Shown here: in pieces, positions 22,865-34,084 of the stretch
Layout: each line of letters begins with the position of its first letter
Numbering within the stretch: position 1 is the first letter of the stretch
Source: Gremmenia infestans
Lineage: Eukaryota; Ascomycota; Leotiomycetes; Helotiales; Hamatocanthoscyphaceae
Assembly (NCBI GenBank): GCA_032629725.1
Contig: JAFEVB010000032.1
Location: forward strand, 930,001 to 994,000
DNA: 64,000 bases
Direction of reading: 5' to 3'
Translations under genes and position numbers: made by a program
The notes under the pieces: model-generated
Database searches by the model: none
What the model saw: the letters and a program-made list of their open reading frames with translations, nothing else
Told to the model about the DNA's origin: nothing

Positions 22865-23378
22865 GTTGTTCGGATGAGCTCTAGTCAAGGTTTGAAAAGA
22901 AACATATTTGATTGCCTTTCAGAATACCCAGAATAGAAGAACTTCGTCTTATATACCCACGTTGGAATGCGAAGCTGGCAATAGTCACCCTCCTTCCTCC
23001 AATACAACCCTTTTAACTCTATTAAAGTTTGCCAAACTCCCCTCTTAACCCAAAACAGCAGATGAGGGTTGTTCCTCACTATCAACACCCACCCCCCCGC
23101 CCACTTGAGTTTCTGACTACCGGTGCCACGTTGGTGTGTTAGAAAGGTTTTATAGGGTCTAGCATAGGAGTAGACTGGGTCACGAATCTTCGACTTTAAT
23201 TAAACGTTTGTCCTAGAAGTCTTATCAACGAAGCTTGGGAAGCTGAATTGGGAGTTGCGTGACAAGTGTCATTGCACTGGCTCGCCACGATTGCCGCGCT
23301 TCAGATGTAGGTAATACTGCATCCTGTTTAGGTTATGGCGTTTGAAGAGGACAAATGTCGTATGTGATTTTGGCCAAA
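22865..23378. other. Intergenic
   Basis: About 510 bases between the dehydrogenase relic and the 3' end of the histidine kinase gene; no coding content recognised. Confidence 0.4.
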
Positions 23379-26300
23379 TCACTCGGGATGCTGGAATATC
23401 GCAAGAGCCTGCTCCAATGTTTTCAAACTCAATGGCTTACTCAAGAAGTCATCCGCTCCTGCGTGACTAAAACTAGCCCTGCTCTCATCATTCACCACCG
23501 CTGTGACAGCAATGATATTATGTTTGCGAAGCAGTTTCCCCTCAGCTTCTAGCTGCCGAATCTCGAGCGTCGCCGTCACACCATCTTTCTTTGGCATCGA
23601 TTGGTCCATCAGGATCACATCGATGTCGTCGTCGTGCGTGAGGAGATTTGCGATCGCTTCTTCGCCGTCGGAGGCTACGATGACTGTGAAGCCGAGCAAG
23701 GTCAGCATTTTGACGCCAAGATTTTGATTTATCTGTGCGCCGTCTGTGTTAGTTTTGTTGTAGATGTACATAATAGAGCAGGACTGGGATATGAAGTAAG
23801 ATTACCAGATTATCCTCGACGAGGAGGACAGTAATTTTCTTGCTGGTAGTATTGGCGCTATTAATGGTAGTTTGTATATTTGCTACCTTCGATTGAAGAC
23901 GCCCCACAGCGCTGGAAGAAAGACTCGGGATGCCGTTGGGGGAGCCAAAACCTAGAGCGACGCGGGATTGGAATGTATGCCATAGTAATGGCTCTCGGAG
24001 TAGGATAAAATGAGACGACTTGAGGGTCGGCAGCCGGTGAAGGATATCCTCGTTACTGTAGGAGACTAGTACAATCCGAGTACCTTGATGGTTTAAAGCT
24101 TCGAGGAAGGCTGGATCATATTGCAGGTATTCGGCGTCGGTCCAGATAACGTTGATATCTGGATGGTTGCTTAGGTCAGAAGTAAACACTGCGTCGACTA
24201 CCTTGTAACCAGAAAGTTCCCATGCTGAAGTATGCCCTTCTTGGATGACTGGATCCTTTCGAGAGAATATTGCCACAGTGCCTGTGTCTATAACAAGATC
24301 CGGAACACTGTGTCCTAAACACGGCACCTGCGCCGGGATTGTGACGGTAAAAGTAGTGCCAGTACGAACGGTGAAGGTGTGGTCGTCAGAGTAATGGCTT
24401 TCGACCGTGATGTTGCCATCCATCTTGTGTAGAAGATCTTTGATTATACTCAGACCAAGGCCAGTCCCACGCTGCGAACCGCGGGTTTCAGCCTGTGAGA
24501 AAGGTTCGAAAAGTCTGGGGAGGAAGACAGGCGGTATACCTAAGCCCGTATCTTTCACTTGTGTGATTAGATTCCCTCCCTCATATTCCATGGCAAGCAT
24601 GATATACCCAGACCTTGTGAACTTCAAGGAATTGGACAAGAGATTCATAAATATCCTATGAATATATGTCTCGTCGAGGAGCAGTACTTTCGGCACGCTT
24701 GGGGCTACAACAAACAACAACTCGACGTCGACATCATGATCTTTGTATGGGAGAACGTGGACGATGGATTCGGCAACTTTTCTAAGGTCCAGTGGAGTAG
24801 GGCGGCAGATGGCATCCATATCACTCTCAAGTTTTGACCACTAGAACATGGGGGAGTTAGTTATTTCCTATTCAAGAAGGTTTCGGGAGTAGAAGGAGCT
24901 TATGTTTCCAGTTTAGGAAGTATATAAGGAGTAGTTGGAGTACATGAGACGCAACATGATAGAAGGGGTGAGGGTAAAATCAAAGAGCCAGTTTTCCTTA
25001 CGTCCAAAACATTGTTGGTAACTATGGAACACATTAACGTTTTATTTAGGCCGAGGCAGATGATTACGTACTCAACGAAAGTGTTCTTGTTGCGCTCTGG
25101 ATAGAACTCAGCAGTTGTCGGTCTGAATCCTTCAATGCAGACCGAGCCAGAAGGTCAGTATAACCTTGCAAGTGGTGAAGAGGTGTTCGAATCTCATGGG
25201 AAGCCGATGCGATAAAATTGCTTCGCGATGCTGCTGTCACCTCGGCGAGCTCCTTTTCTGCCATTGTTCGCCAAAGCTTCCTCCTCGTCCATACGATTTC
25301 CGCCAGCTTGTTTCGTGACAAAGTTGCACTGTGTGCGAGCAGCCCATTTGCTAACATACAAGTAAGAAAAGCAATTGACCAGATGGCAACTGGTAATATA
25401 GCCGGCCAGGTCTGGGTATCGGATGGCGGATGCCGGGAGTAGAATGTTGCTGCGTACAAGCCTAACCATGTTAAAATTTATATTTGCGGAACTCTGTGCA
25501 ACATTTTACCTGTGAAATGCATGCTAGCAACCCCGATAGCTGCTACCGTTGAAAACAAGATCTGCTGGCTCAGAAAGGGCTCGATGTTAGTCAGATAAAT
25601 GTAACCGGCTATACAAACTACCCAGGATATCAATGCGGATATCCCTACAGGAATCGGACTAAGAGTTATGTAGCCCTCGGGTATCTCCATAGCGAAAAGG
25701 CCGCCATAATGCATGGAAGTCAATGATAGAGACCATAACAGACCCATCAAAACTGCCTCCAGACAAAGTCCACCCAGAAGACCCTCGAACGTTGCGACGA
25801 ACACGTTCTTCCGATGCGGTTGGCTTCCTTGCGTCGCCATGCTCAAAAGGTTACCGACTGGCGACGCGCCCAAATTCCATGGCTGTTGAGTGGTCGGTAC
25901 AGAACTTTCTTCACATCCAGAGCCAGATCCATCAGATATTACTATCCCACCGGGTTGTTCAATATCTTGGATTGCATCCACCTCTGGGGTGCTTATTAAG
26001 GGGCTTGAGAACGCGACATTTAGAGCTGGTATGCCCGCAAGTCGATGTTGGAAAGAATTTGCCGTATCTCGAGACGCGATGCTTTCCTGTAGACTGAGAT
26101 GGCCATCTATATCCTGCCCCAGCAATGGCACAGTGGCGTCTTCATAACCGAGTACCCTTCTAGCTGACCTGATGCGCGGGGCTTTCCTGTGGTGGCTTGC
26201 ACTGTAGCTCTTTCGCAAGACGTCTTTTCCTAGCGAAATGAAGGTAAACCCTACAGCAAGGGCTCCCGTGAAACATGTCAAGCCGACATTGAGTCCAATG

Positions 26301-26606
26301 GGCACGTCCACTCTGCAAGATAGCATGCCAACGAAATGTAGACTCCACGATGAGCAGAACCCGAATGTCAAGCTGACGACCGAAATCCAGGCCAGCACAT
26401 GTATGAATTTTGTCGATGTACGCGCCTGAATCATGCTAGATGCTCCCTTTAGCTATCTTCGTCACCGAAAGGAGCGTAGAGACTTGCAGCTGTGTAGTAG
26501 TGAAGGTGCCTAGGAAGGATATGATCATGGCACCAGCGATCAACCAAATATTGAAACCTTTGTCTAGGAGCCGGTATTCGGTTTTGGATTCCGATTCCGA
26601 TGCCAT
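23379..26606 (-). CDS. Hybrid sensor histidine kinase with MHYT membrane sensor
   Basis: Six exons (26606-26484, 26425-25510, 25461-25072, 25021-25002, 24840-23806, 23732-23379) encode 945 residues. The N-terminal half (to about 390) is a multi-pass membrane domain with three MHYT-type motifs: SLHFVGM (Leu for the first Met), SMHYGGL and SMHFTGL; a polar loop separates the first two. The HisKA H-box SHEIRTPL has phospho-acceptor H435. The ATPase domain shows the N (NSLKFT), G1 (DTGLGIP) and G2 (GTGLGLS) boxes. A receiver domain (about 819-940) has LLVEDN, phospho-acceptor D871 (ILMDQSMP) and KP (LSKPLS). So it can autophosphorylate and relay internally, normally to an Hpt protein such as Ypd1. 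MHYT domains are proposed metal-bound gas or redox sensors; the ligand here is unknown. Exon 4 is only 20 nt and intron 4 is unusually long (161 bp). Confidence 0.9.
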
Positions 26607-26835
26607 GATCGCGCTGCTCCACGCACGCGGATGGTATTATTGTACTGTACCAGACAGAGATGTACCACAAATATTACTGTCAATTCCAGTTGAGGTCGAT
26701 ACTGACCGAGGTGGCACCTAAGAAGGTGTGATGCTGATGATAGACGCGGTGCTGCATGAAGTGTTCATGTTGATGTTGATGTTGATGTTGACGACCTGGC
26801 GATGGAAAGAAACTGCGGCCCGATCAATCGATAAA

Positions 26836-26859
26836 CTAGGCCTAGATAATCTAGGCCTA
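26836..26859. promoter_or_regulatory. Paired CTAGGCCTA palindromes in divergent promoter
   Basis: Two copies of the palindromic CTAGGCCTA, 15 bp apart centre to centre, sit in the 665-bp gap between the divergently transcribed histidine kinase and the 478-aa gene. The first copy extends to a perfect 10-bp palindrome. The layout suits a dimeric regulator, but none is known to me for this sequence. Confidence 0.45.
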
Positions 26860-27019
26860 CATGACTCGACGGAATCCCTCCCTTCCAAAAGTAAACCCAG
26901 ATTTAGGAGCACTAAACGACGCATTAGCATTACCATTGTCGTCAATGCCGTCATAAAGTTCACTTACTGTCAAGTGTTGCCCCATAAATTCACGTTACTT
27001 GGAATCAGCGTTGGAGATC

Positions 27020-27036
27020 CGTAGGTACCTCCGTAC
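27020..27036. repeat. Short inverted repeat TAGGTAC-GTACCTA
   Basis: Arms TAGGTAC and GTACCTA flank a 4-base loop, followed by more TAGGTA copies (27058-27068). Similar TAGGTA/ACCTAGG clusters occur near 37674 and 46035. These low-complexity sites are common in fungal intergenic DNA. Confidence 0.4.
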
Positions 27037-27271
27037 CTAGGCAGTTTGTTCTTATTTAGGTAGGTACGTAAGATTACTGCAGAAACTGGCTCCTGCTCAG
27101 CCACAGCTTCAGCCTCCGGCTCAGCCTCATGCTCATCTTCAAACCTTTTAAAACTCCATGTACCCAGGCCAGGTTAGGCCAGGTCCATTCAAATCGTTCT
27201 TACCTGTAGATTGATTGTCTAGTATCCCTTCAATCGCAATTCAACGGTGCGTACATATATATATATATCCA

Positions 27272-28708
27272 ATGAGCTCGAGATCGGCACCCCGGCCTGT
27301 TATGGCGCGGAAGTTTGGTCGCTCCTTCGAGCCCTTTGACTTGCTCCCCATAGCAAGCCTTAATTATCGAGAACTCGGGAAAGTCAAGGTTGACTGTCAA
27401 TTCCGCCAATCAAAATCATTATGGGGAGTCCTGGGAGAGGATGAAGACCCCGCCGGAATTCTCTACATCGACCTCAAATTCGATCAACCCAAAGATTGTC
27501 GGCTGTCAAGCGCAACAGTTGTGGTGACATTAGAAGAATTAGAAGAAGAAGATAGCTCGGACCGTCCCGAGACCGACCCGGCGCCTACGCGCACCAATGC
27601 TGGATCAAGTATCGTCCAAGTCCTTGATCGCTACGGGCCGAAACAGCTCACCGGCGAGCAGAAAAGTATACCTGTCAAAAAGACCTACCACGGCACACCG
27701 CACGTTGACGTTCTGGGGAATGGAGTTGGTGGGCTTGGGGTCGATATTGAAAAGACACGCACTTACTCCAGTAGATGGACCTTCCGAGGCGACTTGATGC
27801 CGGGCAAAGACCGGCGTCGCAAGGGCCTCAGAGGGACTGTCTACAAGTCAATCAAATGGGAGCTGAGTGAAAACGACATCGAGACTCAGACTGTCCATAC
27901 CAATTTAATCCACACAGGCTTTGCATTCCAACATGATGGAAAGCCTTGTTACATGCGGGTTGAGATCGATGGAAAATTACTGAGAACCAAGGACCGCATC
28001 AAGAAGAAGTTAAAATTTCCACCAGAGCACCTAAAAGATCAAGGCTCAACCTTGACATTGATTGATCTGCGCTGGAGTCATCAATACGACAAGCGCCTTG
28101 ATCACATAGCAGATGGATTGCCGAGAGCAATGGAATTGGAAAACTACTTCGAGATTCCCGTTGAAGTTCCCGATACTTTACCTGCCTCCTTTCAAGGTGC
28201 GCCCCTGGCCAATAACGCCAGCGAACCAGACATCAAAATCACGTCTGGTACATCTGCCCCTTTCCTACAAAACGGGCTGGCCAGTGTTTCGGACCAGGCT
28301 CCAGGTAGAATCACGTTGGCCGAATCACGACCTCACCCCAATTCGTTTGTTGCCGCCTCAGATCCTTTACTCGCATGCCTGGCGAGGGCCTTGGACCCCG
28401 TAACCGCATCGGAAGACTCGCGACGTGTTCACGAATACACTCCCTCAATTCAATCAGATGACCCTTCTATTCGATCATCAACTACTTTGGTGGAAGAGAA
28501 CAGGCTTCAAACAGAAGAGGTCCTTGAAAATTCAAGGAAAATACAGAAGAGGGTGGACGGTGAAGCAGCACAAGAAGCATTCCTCCGACTTTCACAGTCA
28601 CCAGCTCTTCTACTTCTCATCCAATTTCTTGCGAACTTCTTGGATCTTTTTGGGAGAATTTCAAGCTCTTCCAAAAGTGTGGCGTCCGACGAAGGAACTC
28701 AAACTTGA
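27272..28708 (+). CDS. Unknown protein, 478 residues, single exon
   Basis: An intronless gene. The frame extends upstream without ATG, so 27272 is the first possible start; a second ATG ten codons on could also serve. The protein is soluble and mixed alpha/beta over about 1-300 (starting MSSRSAPRPV, then KFGRSFEPFDLLPIASLNY), with an acidic LEELEEEDS stretch near 95. A Ser/Pro-rich region follows, and a hydrophobic stretch near the C-terminus (SPALLLLIQFLANFLDLFG) could be a membrane-associating helix. I recognise no domain. The head-to-head arrangement with the histidine kinase may mean a shared promoter, not shared function. Confidence 0.75.
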   Translation: MSSRSAPRPVMARKFGRSFEPFDLLPIASLNYRELGKVKVDCQFRQSKSLWGVLGEDEDPAGILYIDLKFDQPKDCRLSSATVVVTLEELEEEDSSDRPETDPAPTRTNAGSSIVQVLDRYGPKQLTGEQKSIPVKKTYHGTPHVDVLGNGVGGLGVDIEKTRTYSSRWTFRGDLMPGKDRRRKGLRGTVYKSIKWELSENDIETQTVHTNLIHTGFAFQHDGKPCYMRVEIDGKLLRTKDRIKKKLKFPPEHLKDQGSTLTLIDLRWSHQYDKRLDHIADGLPRAMELENYFEIPVEVPDTLPASFQGAPLANNASEPDIKITSGTSAPFLQNGLASVSDQAPGRITLAESRPHPNSFVAASDPLLACLARALDPVTASEDSRRVHEYTPSIQSDDPSIRSSTTLVEENRLQTEEVLENSRKIQKRVDGEAAQEAFLRLSQSPALLLLIQFLANFLDLFGRISSSSKSVASDEGTQT

Positions 28709-29344
28709 CGATCAGATGAAAAGAAGGCCGTGAAATGGAAGCAGGCAAGAGAAGAGACGCTGGTCAGGGGTGACGGTTGGGGTTTGTTTTATGGAGCTCG
28801 ACGCGAGGGTCATGTTTTATGAGTCTATGAATGCTGCACGCAAAGTCGTGGTGTTTATGGGGCATTTTGATTAGGACAATATTCCGAGGGAGTCTTGTAT
28901 ATTTGTTTCTGTTTAGTCTTCTGATATGACGAATAATCTACCTGTAAACGCGCTAATCCCGTTTGAGTCATGGGGGCACTACCCCACATAAGCTTCTAAT
29001 TGTGAAGTTTTTAGGTATGAAATATGTATATTATAATCTTTGAAAAGCGAGGAAGTACTGCCATAATGGTCAAGGGAATGGAATACAAAAGTCATCGGGA
29101 GACATCTAAAATAGGTAACAGCCCCCACGGCTAGCTGACCGGATCGTGCACTGCCACAACGCCTCAAATATCGTATCCTCTGTTTATCTCAAATAATATC
29201 AGAGTTTTGTCCTCCTGAAGTGCCTGTCTTTTTACTATCATCTACATATCTTTCTATCCCATTCTTATCAATTTAGGTGTAGCTTCCTATCCCGCTCGTT
29301 CCCGTCCTCCGGGCCGGTCCGAAGATTCCTACGGAGGTAGGTAG
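28709..29344. other. Intergenic
   Basis: About 640 bases between two genes on the plus strand; no coding content seen. Confidence 0.4.
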
Positions 29345-32300
29345 ATGTCTCGGCACAGGCGCGAGACGGTCGATGGTAATCGGGACTTCGATGACGAGGT
29401 CGGGTCTCCTCAGCCTATTCGCCACCGGAATAGTAGCAGAACTCGCCGCAAAGATGTCTATGCTGATGACTCCGACGACATCGACACCGACACTCGCGTC
29501 CGGCGGAGGGCGCGCCAACTATCATTTCTGCGACAGGATTCTCTGAGAAATGACCGAGCCTTGGAGATACGAGACAGGAACCGTCACGAGGCTCGGACTT
29601 TCAGTCCCGCGAGAGGAGGCGTGGAAAAATGGGACCGGGAGAGATTTCAAGTGGAGGAGCGCCCGCGTGAGATAGGTGTGGGCAGAGGGTTCGCAGAGCG
29701 ACCCATCGAGAGAGAGCGCGAGAGCCACACACGCCGATCGCGGTCACCTGATATTATACCGAAGAGGTTGTTTGAAAGCTACTCTCCTGATGGCATTCCG
29801 GCTTCGTTTGAGGACCTCCAGGCTATATTGGGCCCTGGTAAAGAGTGGGACACAACGATTCATCTTGAATTGGATATTGAGAGAGATGTTGAGAGTCAAC
29901 TCGAGGAGTTCTCCCGCTTGAAGAGACTGGGGCATTTCAAAGCAGCAGAACAGTACTTTCAAATCAATCTGCACGAGTTTATCAACGTACCACCTGTTGC
30001 GATCGAATACGCAGAAATGCTTTTGCAGCAAGGAGCTTACAAGCGTCTCAAAGAGCTCCTACTAACGCATGAGTTGAACCGACCCAATCCACCTTCTCCC
30101 ACGCCCTCGTCTCCACGCATATCCCCGGCCAGGACGTCACCTCCTAGGAATATACCTGACGTGCGAAAGAATGAAGGGAAAGTTGAAGAAGTTCCCCCTC
30201 CTCATCTTCCCAAGGCCCAGCATCAAGATCTGGAAGAAACAGTTACTAGCTCAGTTCACAGGACTTTTCATGCTACGAGGAAAATTGAGAGCGATGCCGA
30301 AAAGTTTGATGTTGCTTTCCGCCTGATTGAGGCTGCCTCAGATATGTATTCCCAAGGTTTGTTGTGGCAAGCACTCACGACAGCTCGGGAGGGAGGCGAA
30401 GAGCTTCATGCTCACCGAAAGGAGAAATTAAAGGTTAAGGATTCCGATCTAAGCTCAACTGAGGTAAAGTCCACATGATTCTTAACCTGATGACATCACG
30501 AACTTACCGACGATTGAAGGTACAAATAATAAGTTGTTGGCTTGATATCGTTTCACATGTGCAAAGTAGATCCAGTCTCGTGCATTCAAATGAGCTTCAA
30601 GATATCTGGACGAATTGGTCGGATTTATACCAATGCCTTCAAGAAAGAGATCGCATTTGGGACCTCAAAGACATCATTTCAACCTCAATTGCAGCTTTCG
30701 GTGGGGATAGGATCTGGGCAAGTTTTTTGGACGAAGATATATACGCTGCAGATTCCCTGCTAGAATTCATGGACGATTGGAAGGTAGATTACGAGTACGA
30801 TGAATCGACCTATCTGGCTATGCTTACAATCTTGACGGACCTTTGTCAACAGTTGACCTCTTGGTCTACTTCGCTATCTGATACAGATACCATTGCGACT
30901 GCAAAGCGGTGCTTAGCGCATGCAAGAATGTTTGCCACTTGCATTAAGGATAACGATCCCCAGAATATGAAGTCAAGACCTTACCTATTATGGATTGTAG
31001 CCCAAAAGGCTCTAGAAAGAAAACTTGAGCATTTCACAAACGGCATGGGTTCAAATAAGCCAGCTTTCACCATTCAGTATATGGAGAAGCTCCCGGGTCT
31101 CACCGTTTGGACCAGCGCTCTTCCCATCTATGTACCTATTAGATCGGAGAACCCTGGGTGGCCCGTAGCAGAGCAGCCCTCAAGGTCAGACGATATTCTT
31201 CAGGGTGCTCTTAAAGCATCGCAAGAAACAGGCGATTATAGTACCGAGGTTGCATGCTTGAGAGAAATGATCTGCCGCTCATCACAACCCCGAGAGCTAT
31301 TTGAACGGCTATCATACGTGCAAAAATCTTTGCAAGGGGACATGGTCGGGTATCTGCAGACCTGTCTTTCGAAATACCTGCTTGCCACGGACGAGGAATT
31401 GCGTCAAGGTGTCAGAGACGAACTAGCGCAGTTTGATGCTCGGCAACCGTTCTCATATGACATTCGAGATCCTCTGGTAGTGTGGTGTGAACGGACGATA
31501 CAGGCTGCTCTGTTTCGCTCTTCGGGGCAGTTTGAGGCGGAAGCTCAGCATGCAGAAGGAATGGCGAAGGCTTTACTGCCGAATCTGCCTGATGATATCT
31601 ACTTCAAGCTTTCAAAACTCGACTTTCAGGTAACCAAAGATTTTAATAGTCGAGAACCTGATTATACTGGCAGAAGCACGGTGGGGCACCGTCATCCTTT
31701 GGAACTTCATGTAGATAGGGAGAGTGGAGGAAATATAAGGAAGAACCTGTGGCATGAACCAGATGAGGAGTATGGGTTGGATATCAGAAGAGAGAGACAA
31801 GTTGACGCTAGGAAAAAGCACGAGGAGATTGCTTCCAGGGAAGCAGCAAGGCGGCAATACAACGAATCGCTGGAACTGAAAAGGAAAGAAATTGAGTATC
31901 GTAAGCGATTTCAAGAAGATTTGGAGAAGTCTGATTTGGGCCCGCAGCAGATTGCCGAGATCATGGAGAAGGCCCATTACACACCCTCTCCCAGACCTAC
32001 TTACGTGAGAATGGCTCGAAGATATCTTTCGCTCGAGACACTTAATAAATTCGGGATTGATTATGAAGTTGACCAGGTAAGAAACTTCGGAACCGAGTTG
32101 CGCTCAAGGGCTAACATTAGACAGGATCCGAAGTATGTCGTCATCAAGCGATGGGTTCCAGAATCTGAACGATACTTTCTATGGGCGCAGACAAAGGCGC
32201 TTCGGGAAGGCAGGGACTACCCTCTGAATGGCGGAGCTGGGGACCGTGGCACTCGCACTCCGGGCTATGCCCAGACTATAGTTAGCGACGACCATCAAGC

Positions 32301-32960
32301 AGGAGTCAACAAGACCCCCCAGGCGTATCCAAAGGCAGTACGGATCCGCGCAAATGATGCCAGCGCATCAGACACGCAACACCACGCCCAACCAAAGCCT
32401 CTTCCAGAACCTATCATCATTCACCGATATCAAAAACCTCAACGGACCATTATGCAAGGTGCCGCACCCCGAGTCGATACCCCACGTCCATCTTCACCTC
32501 AAAGGAACGAGAGTAGTCGGAGCCTGCAGGATTCATATTCTTATGTCGCATCGCCCACTCTACAGCCCGACCATGAAGACCAAAAAGGTAAGGGCCGAGA
32601 AGAAGTGACCCAGGCAAACGGAGATGAACAGGAGGTGGTCACGCGTGGCGATAATGGCCAAGCTGCACCACCATCGTTTCCATATGAAATTAGGAGTCCT
32701 GTCCCGAGAGGCGGCGACCGGTGGACTCCACCTTCACCTGCAGAGCCACCTCCAAAGCTTAAGAAAAGTAAGAGGATAGATCCAATGAGCCCTTGAAACC
32801 AAGGGCTCACATTCTTCTGGAAGAGAGTCCACGCGCTAACGGGAATCTTGTAGGACCTACATTTGCTCATGTTGAAAGCGTCGAAGATGCCGAAGATAGA
32901 GCAGGAGAGTCGGAACCTCAGGCCCGCGGGGTGGTTGATGATATAACGCTCTACGATTGA
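29345..32960 (+). CDS. RS-rich protein of unknown function, 1141 residues
   Basis: Exons are 29345-30463, 30520-32076, 32125-32767 and 32854-32960. The N-terminal 150 residues are very Arg/Ser/Asp-rich (HRNSSRTRRK, RRSRSPD), resembling RS regions of nuclear RNA proteins. The middle (about 165-650) looks all-helical and TPR-like (KAAEQYFQINLHEF). A charged coiled coil (KKHEEIASREAARRQYNESL) and a conserved-looking DPKYVVIKRWVPE segment follow, then a Pro/Ser-rich tail. The 48-nt intron at 32077-32124 is a multiple of three with no stop, so an unspliced reading also works. The last intron (32768-32853, CTAAC branch site) replaces an early stop at 32796 with an acidic end (PTFAHVESVEDAED). Function unknown. 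Confidence 0.75.
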
Positions 32961-33324
32961 GATATAGGACGATACATAGTAGAAGATAGATCGATATTTC
33001 CAACTCAAAAGTCAGAACCATTTCTTTTAGCCAACTACAATCTTCTCAGTAGGACTTTTCAAGCTAGTTAAACCCAATAGAAATGTTTTATATAAAGTAC
33101 AGGTCTTTACCTGCAATTTTAAGGCAAGAAGAAATTAGAGTCCTCTGGATTCGCGATAATATTAGTAGATTATATTTATTAGAAAACCACCTTTTCATAG
33201 AACTAGCTGGGTCTACACCTATTTTCAGAAATACTACTTAATATATTATACCTAGAAAGTAAAATCTATATCATAAAGGTAATAGTAGATAAGAATGATA
33301 AATTATATCCTATTGCCGCTTGGT

Positions 33325-33428
33325 AAAGTCAAGTCTATAGCAACTAGAAATACAGTAGAAGTGATCTGTTAGTATCACAGAGGTGATCACTTCTTACTAG
33401 CTAGTATGCATTAGTAAGACTTGACTTT
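33325..33428. repeat. Inverted repeat with 12-bp perfect arms
   Basis: AAAGTCAAGTCT at 33325-33336 is repeated inverted as AGACTTGACTTT at 33417-33428. Between them lies a second perfect hairpin, GAAGTGATC (33358-33366) with GATCACTTC (33385-33393). The left arm of the larger 33368-33583 repeat also falls inside. Confidence 0.6.
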
Positions 33429-33583
33429 GGTTTTAGGTGGTTACATATTATGATGTGTGATATCTAAGTCCAAGTGTGGAAAGCAGAGCGAAGAGGTGAT
33501 GCCTCTGCGTCGTTAGTTATCCGCGCGAAGGTCATGTGACCGCAAATCCCACATCCCGACATGATCACTCCTGTGATACTAAC
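33368..33583. mobile_element. Possible MITE, 216 bp with 22-bp terminal inverted repeats
   Basis: The 22 bases from 33368 (GTTAGTATCACAG...) match the reverse complement of 33562-33583 at 20 of 22 positions. Size, AT-rich setting and no coding capacity fit a non-autonomous DNA transposon. No clear target-site duplication is visible, so a degenerate element or a chance hairpin remain possible. Confidence 0.4.
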
Positions 33584-34084
33584 AACGACCTCATTCAATT
33601 ATTTATTATAAAGTAATTAGGTAGTGAAATGCGAAACTTTAGGTATTAGGTATGTCCTTCTAATTTCCGGGTGTTGAATATATGTTTAAAAACCCTGGTG
33701 CTGGCAGTGCGATCTACAGTTTGAAGCCTTTGTGAGGCTATCAAAAATCTGTCTATGTATGATAGGGTCTACTGCCTTCATCAAGGTTATCAATCCGCAC
33801 TGGTACCACAGCTGGGGAAGATTACATCATTATTTTATTTAAGGGATTTGTGCCCAGAAAGGGTAATTTCGACAGTTGCGCTAAGCTTGCTTGTGCTTGA
33901 AAGTGGCCTGATAGATAGATAGATCTTATCTAATAATGCTGCGTGACGCTAAGACATAGCAGTAAGTTTTTATGGCGCTTGGAATATATAAATCATCTCG
34001 GCTTACCTGTATACTAAATCCTATGCTTTCAGACGTCCGATTTGTTTTTAATCAGATGAATTGACCGCACATCTCCACATAAGA

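Larger units (their letters stand above)
32961..34084. other. AT-rich gene-free region with hairpin repeats
   Basis: About 1.1 kb, strongly AT-rich around 33040-33300 with stops in all frames. It contains the inverted-repeat structures listed separately and the promoter of the peroxidase gene. Confidence 0.5.
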
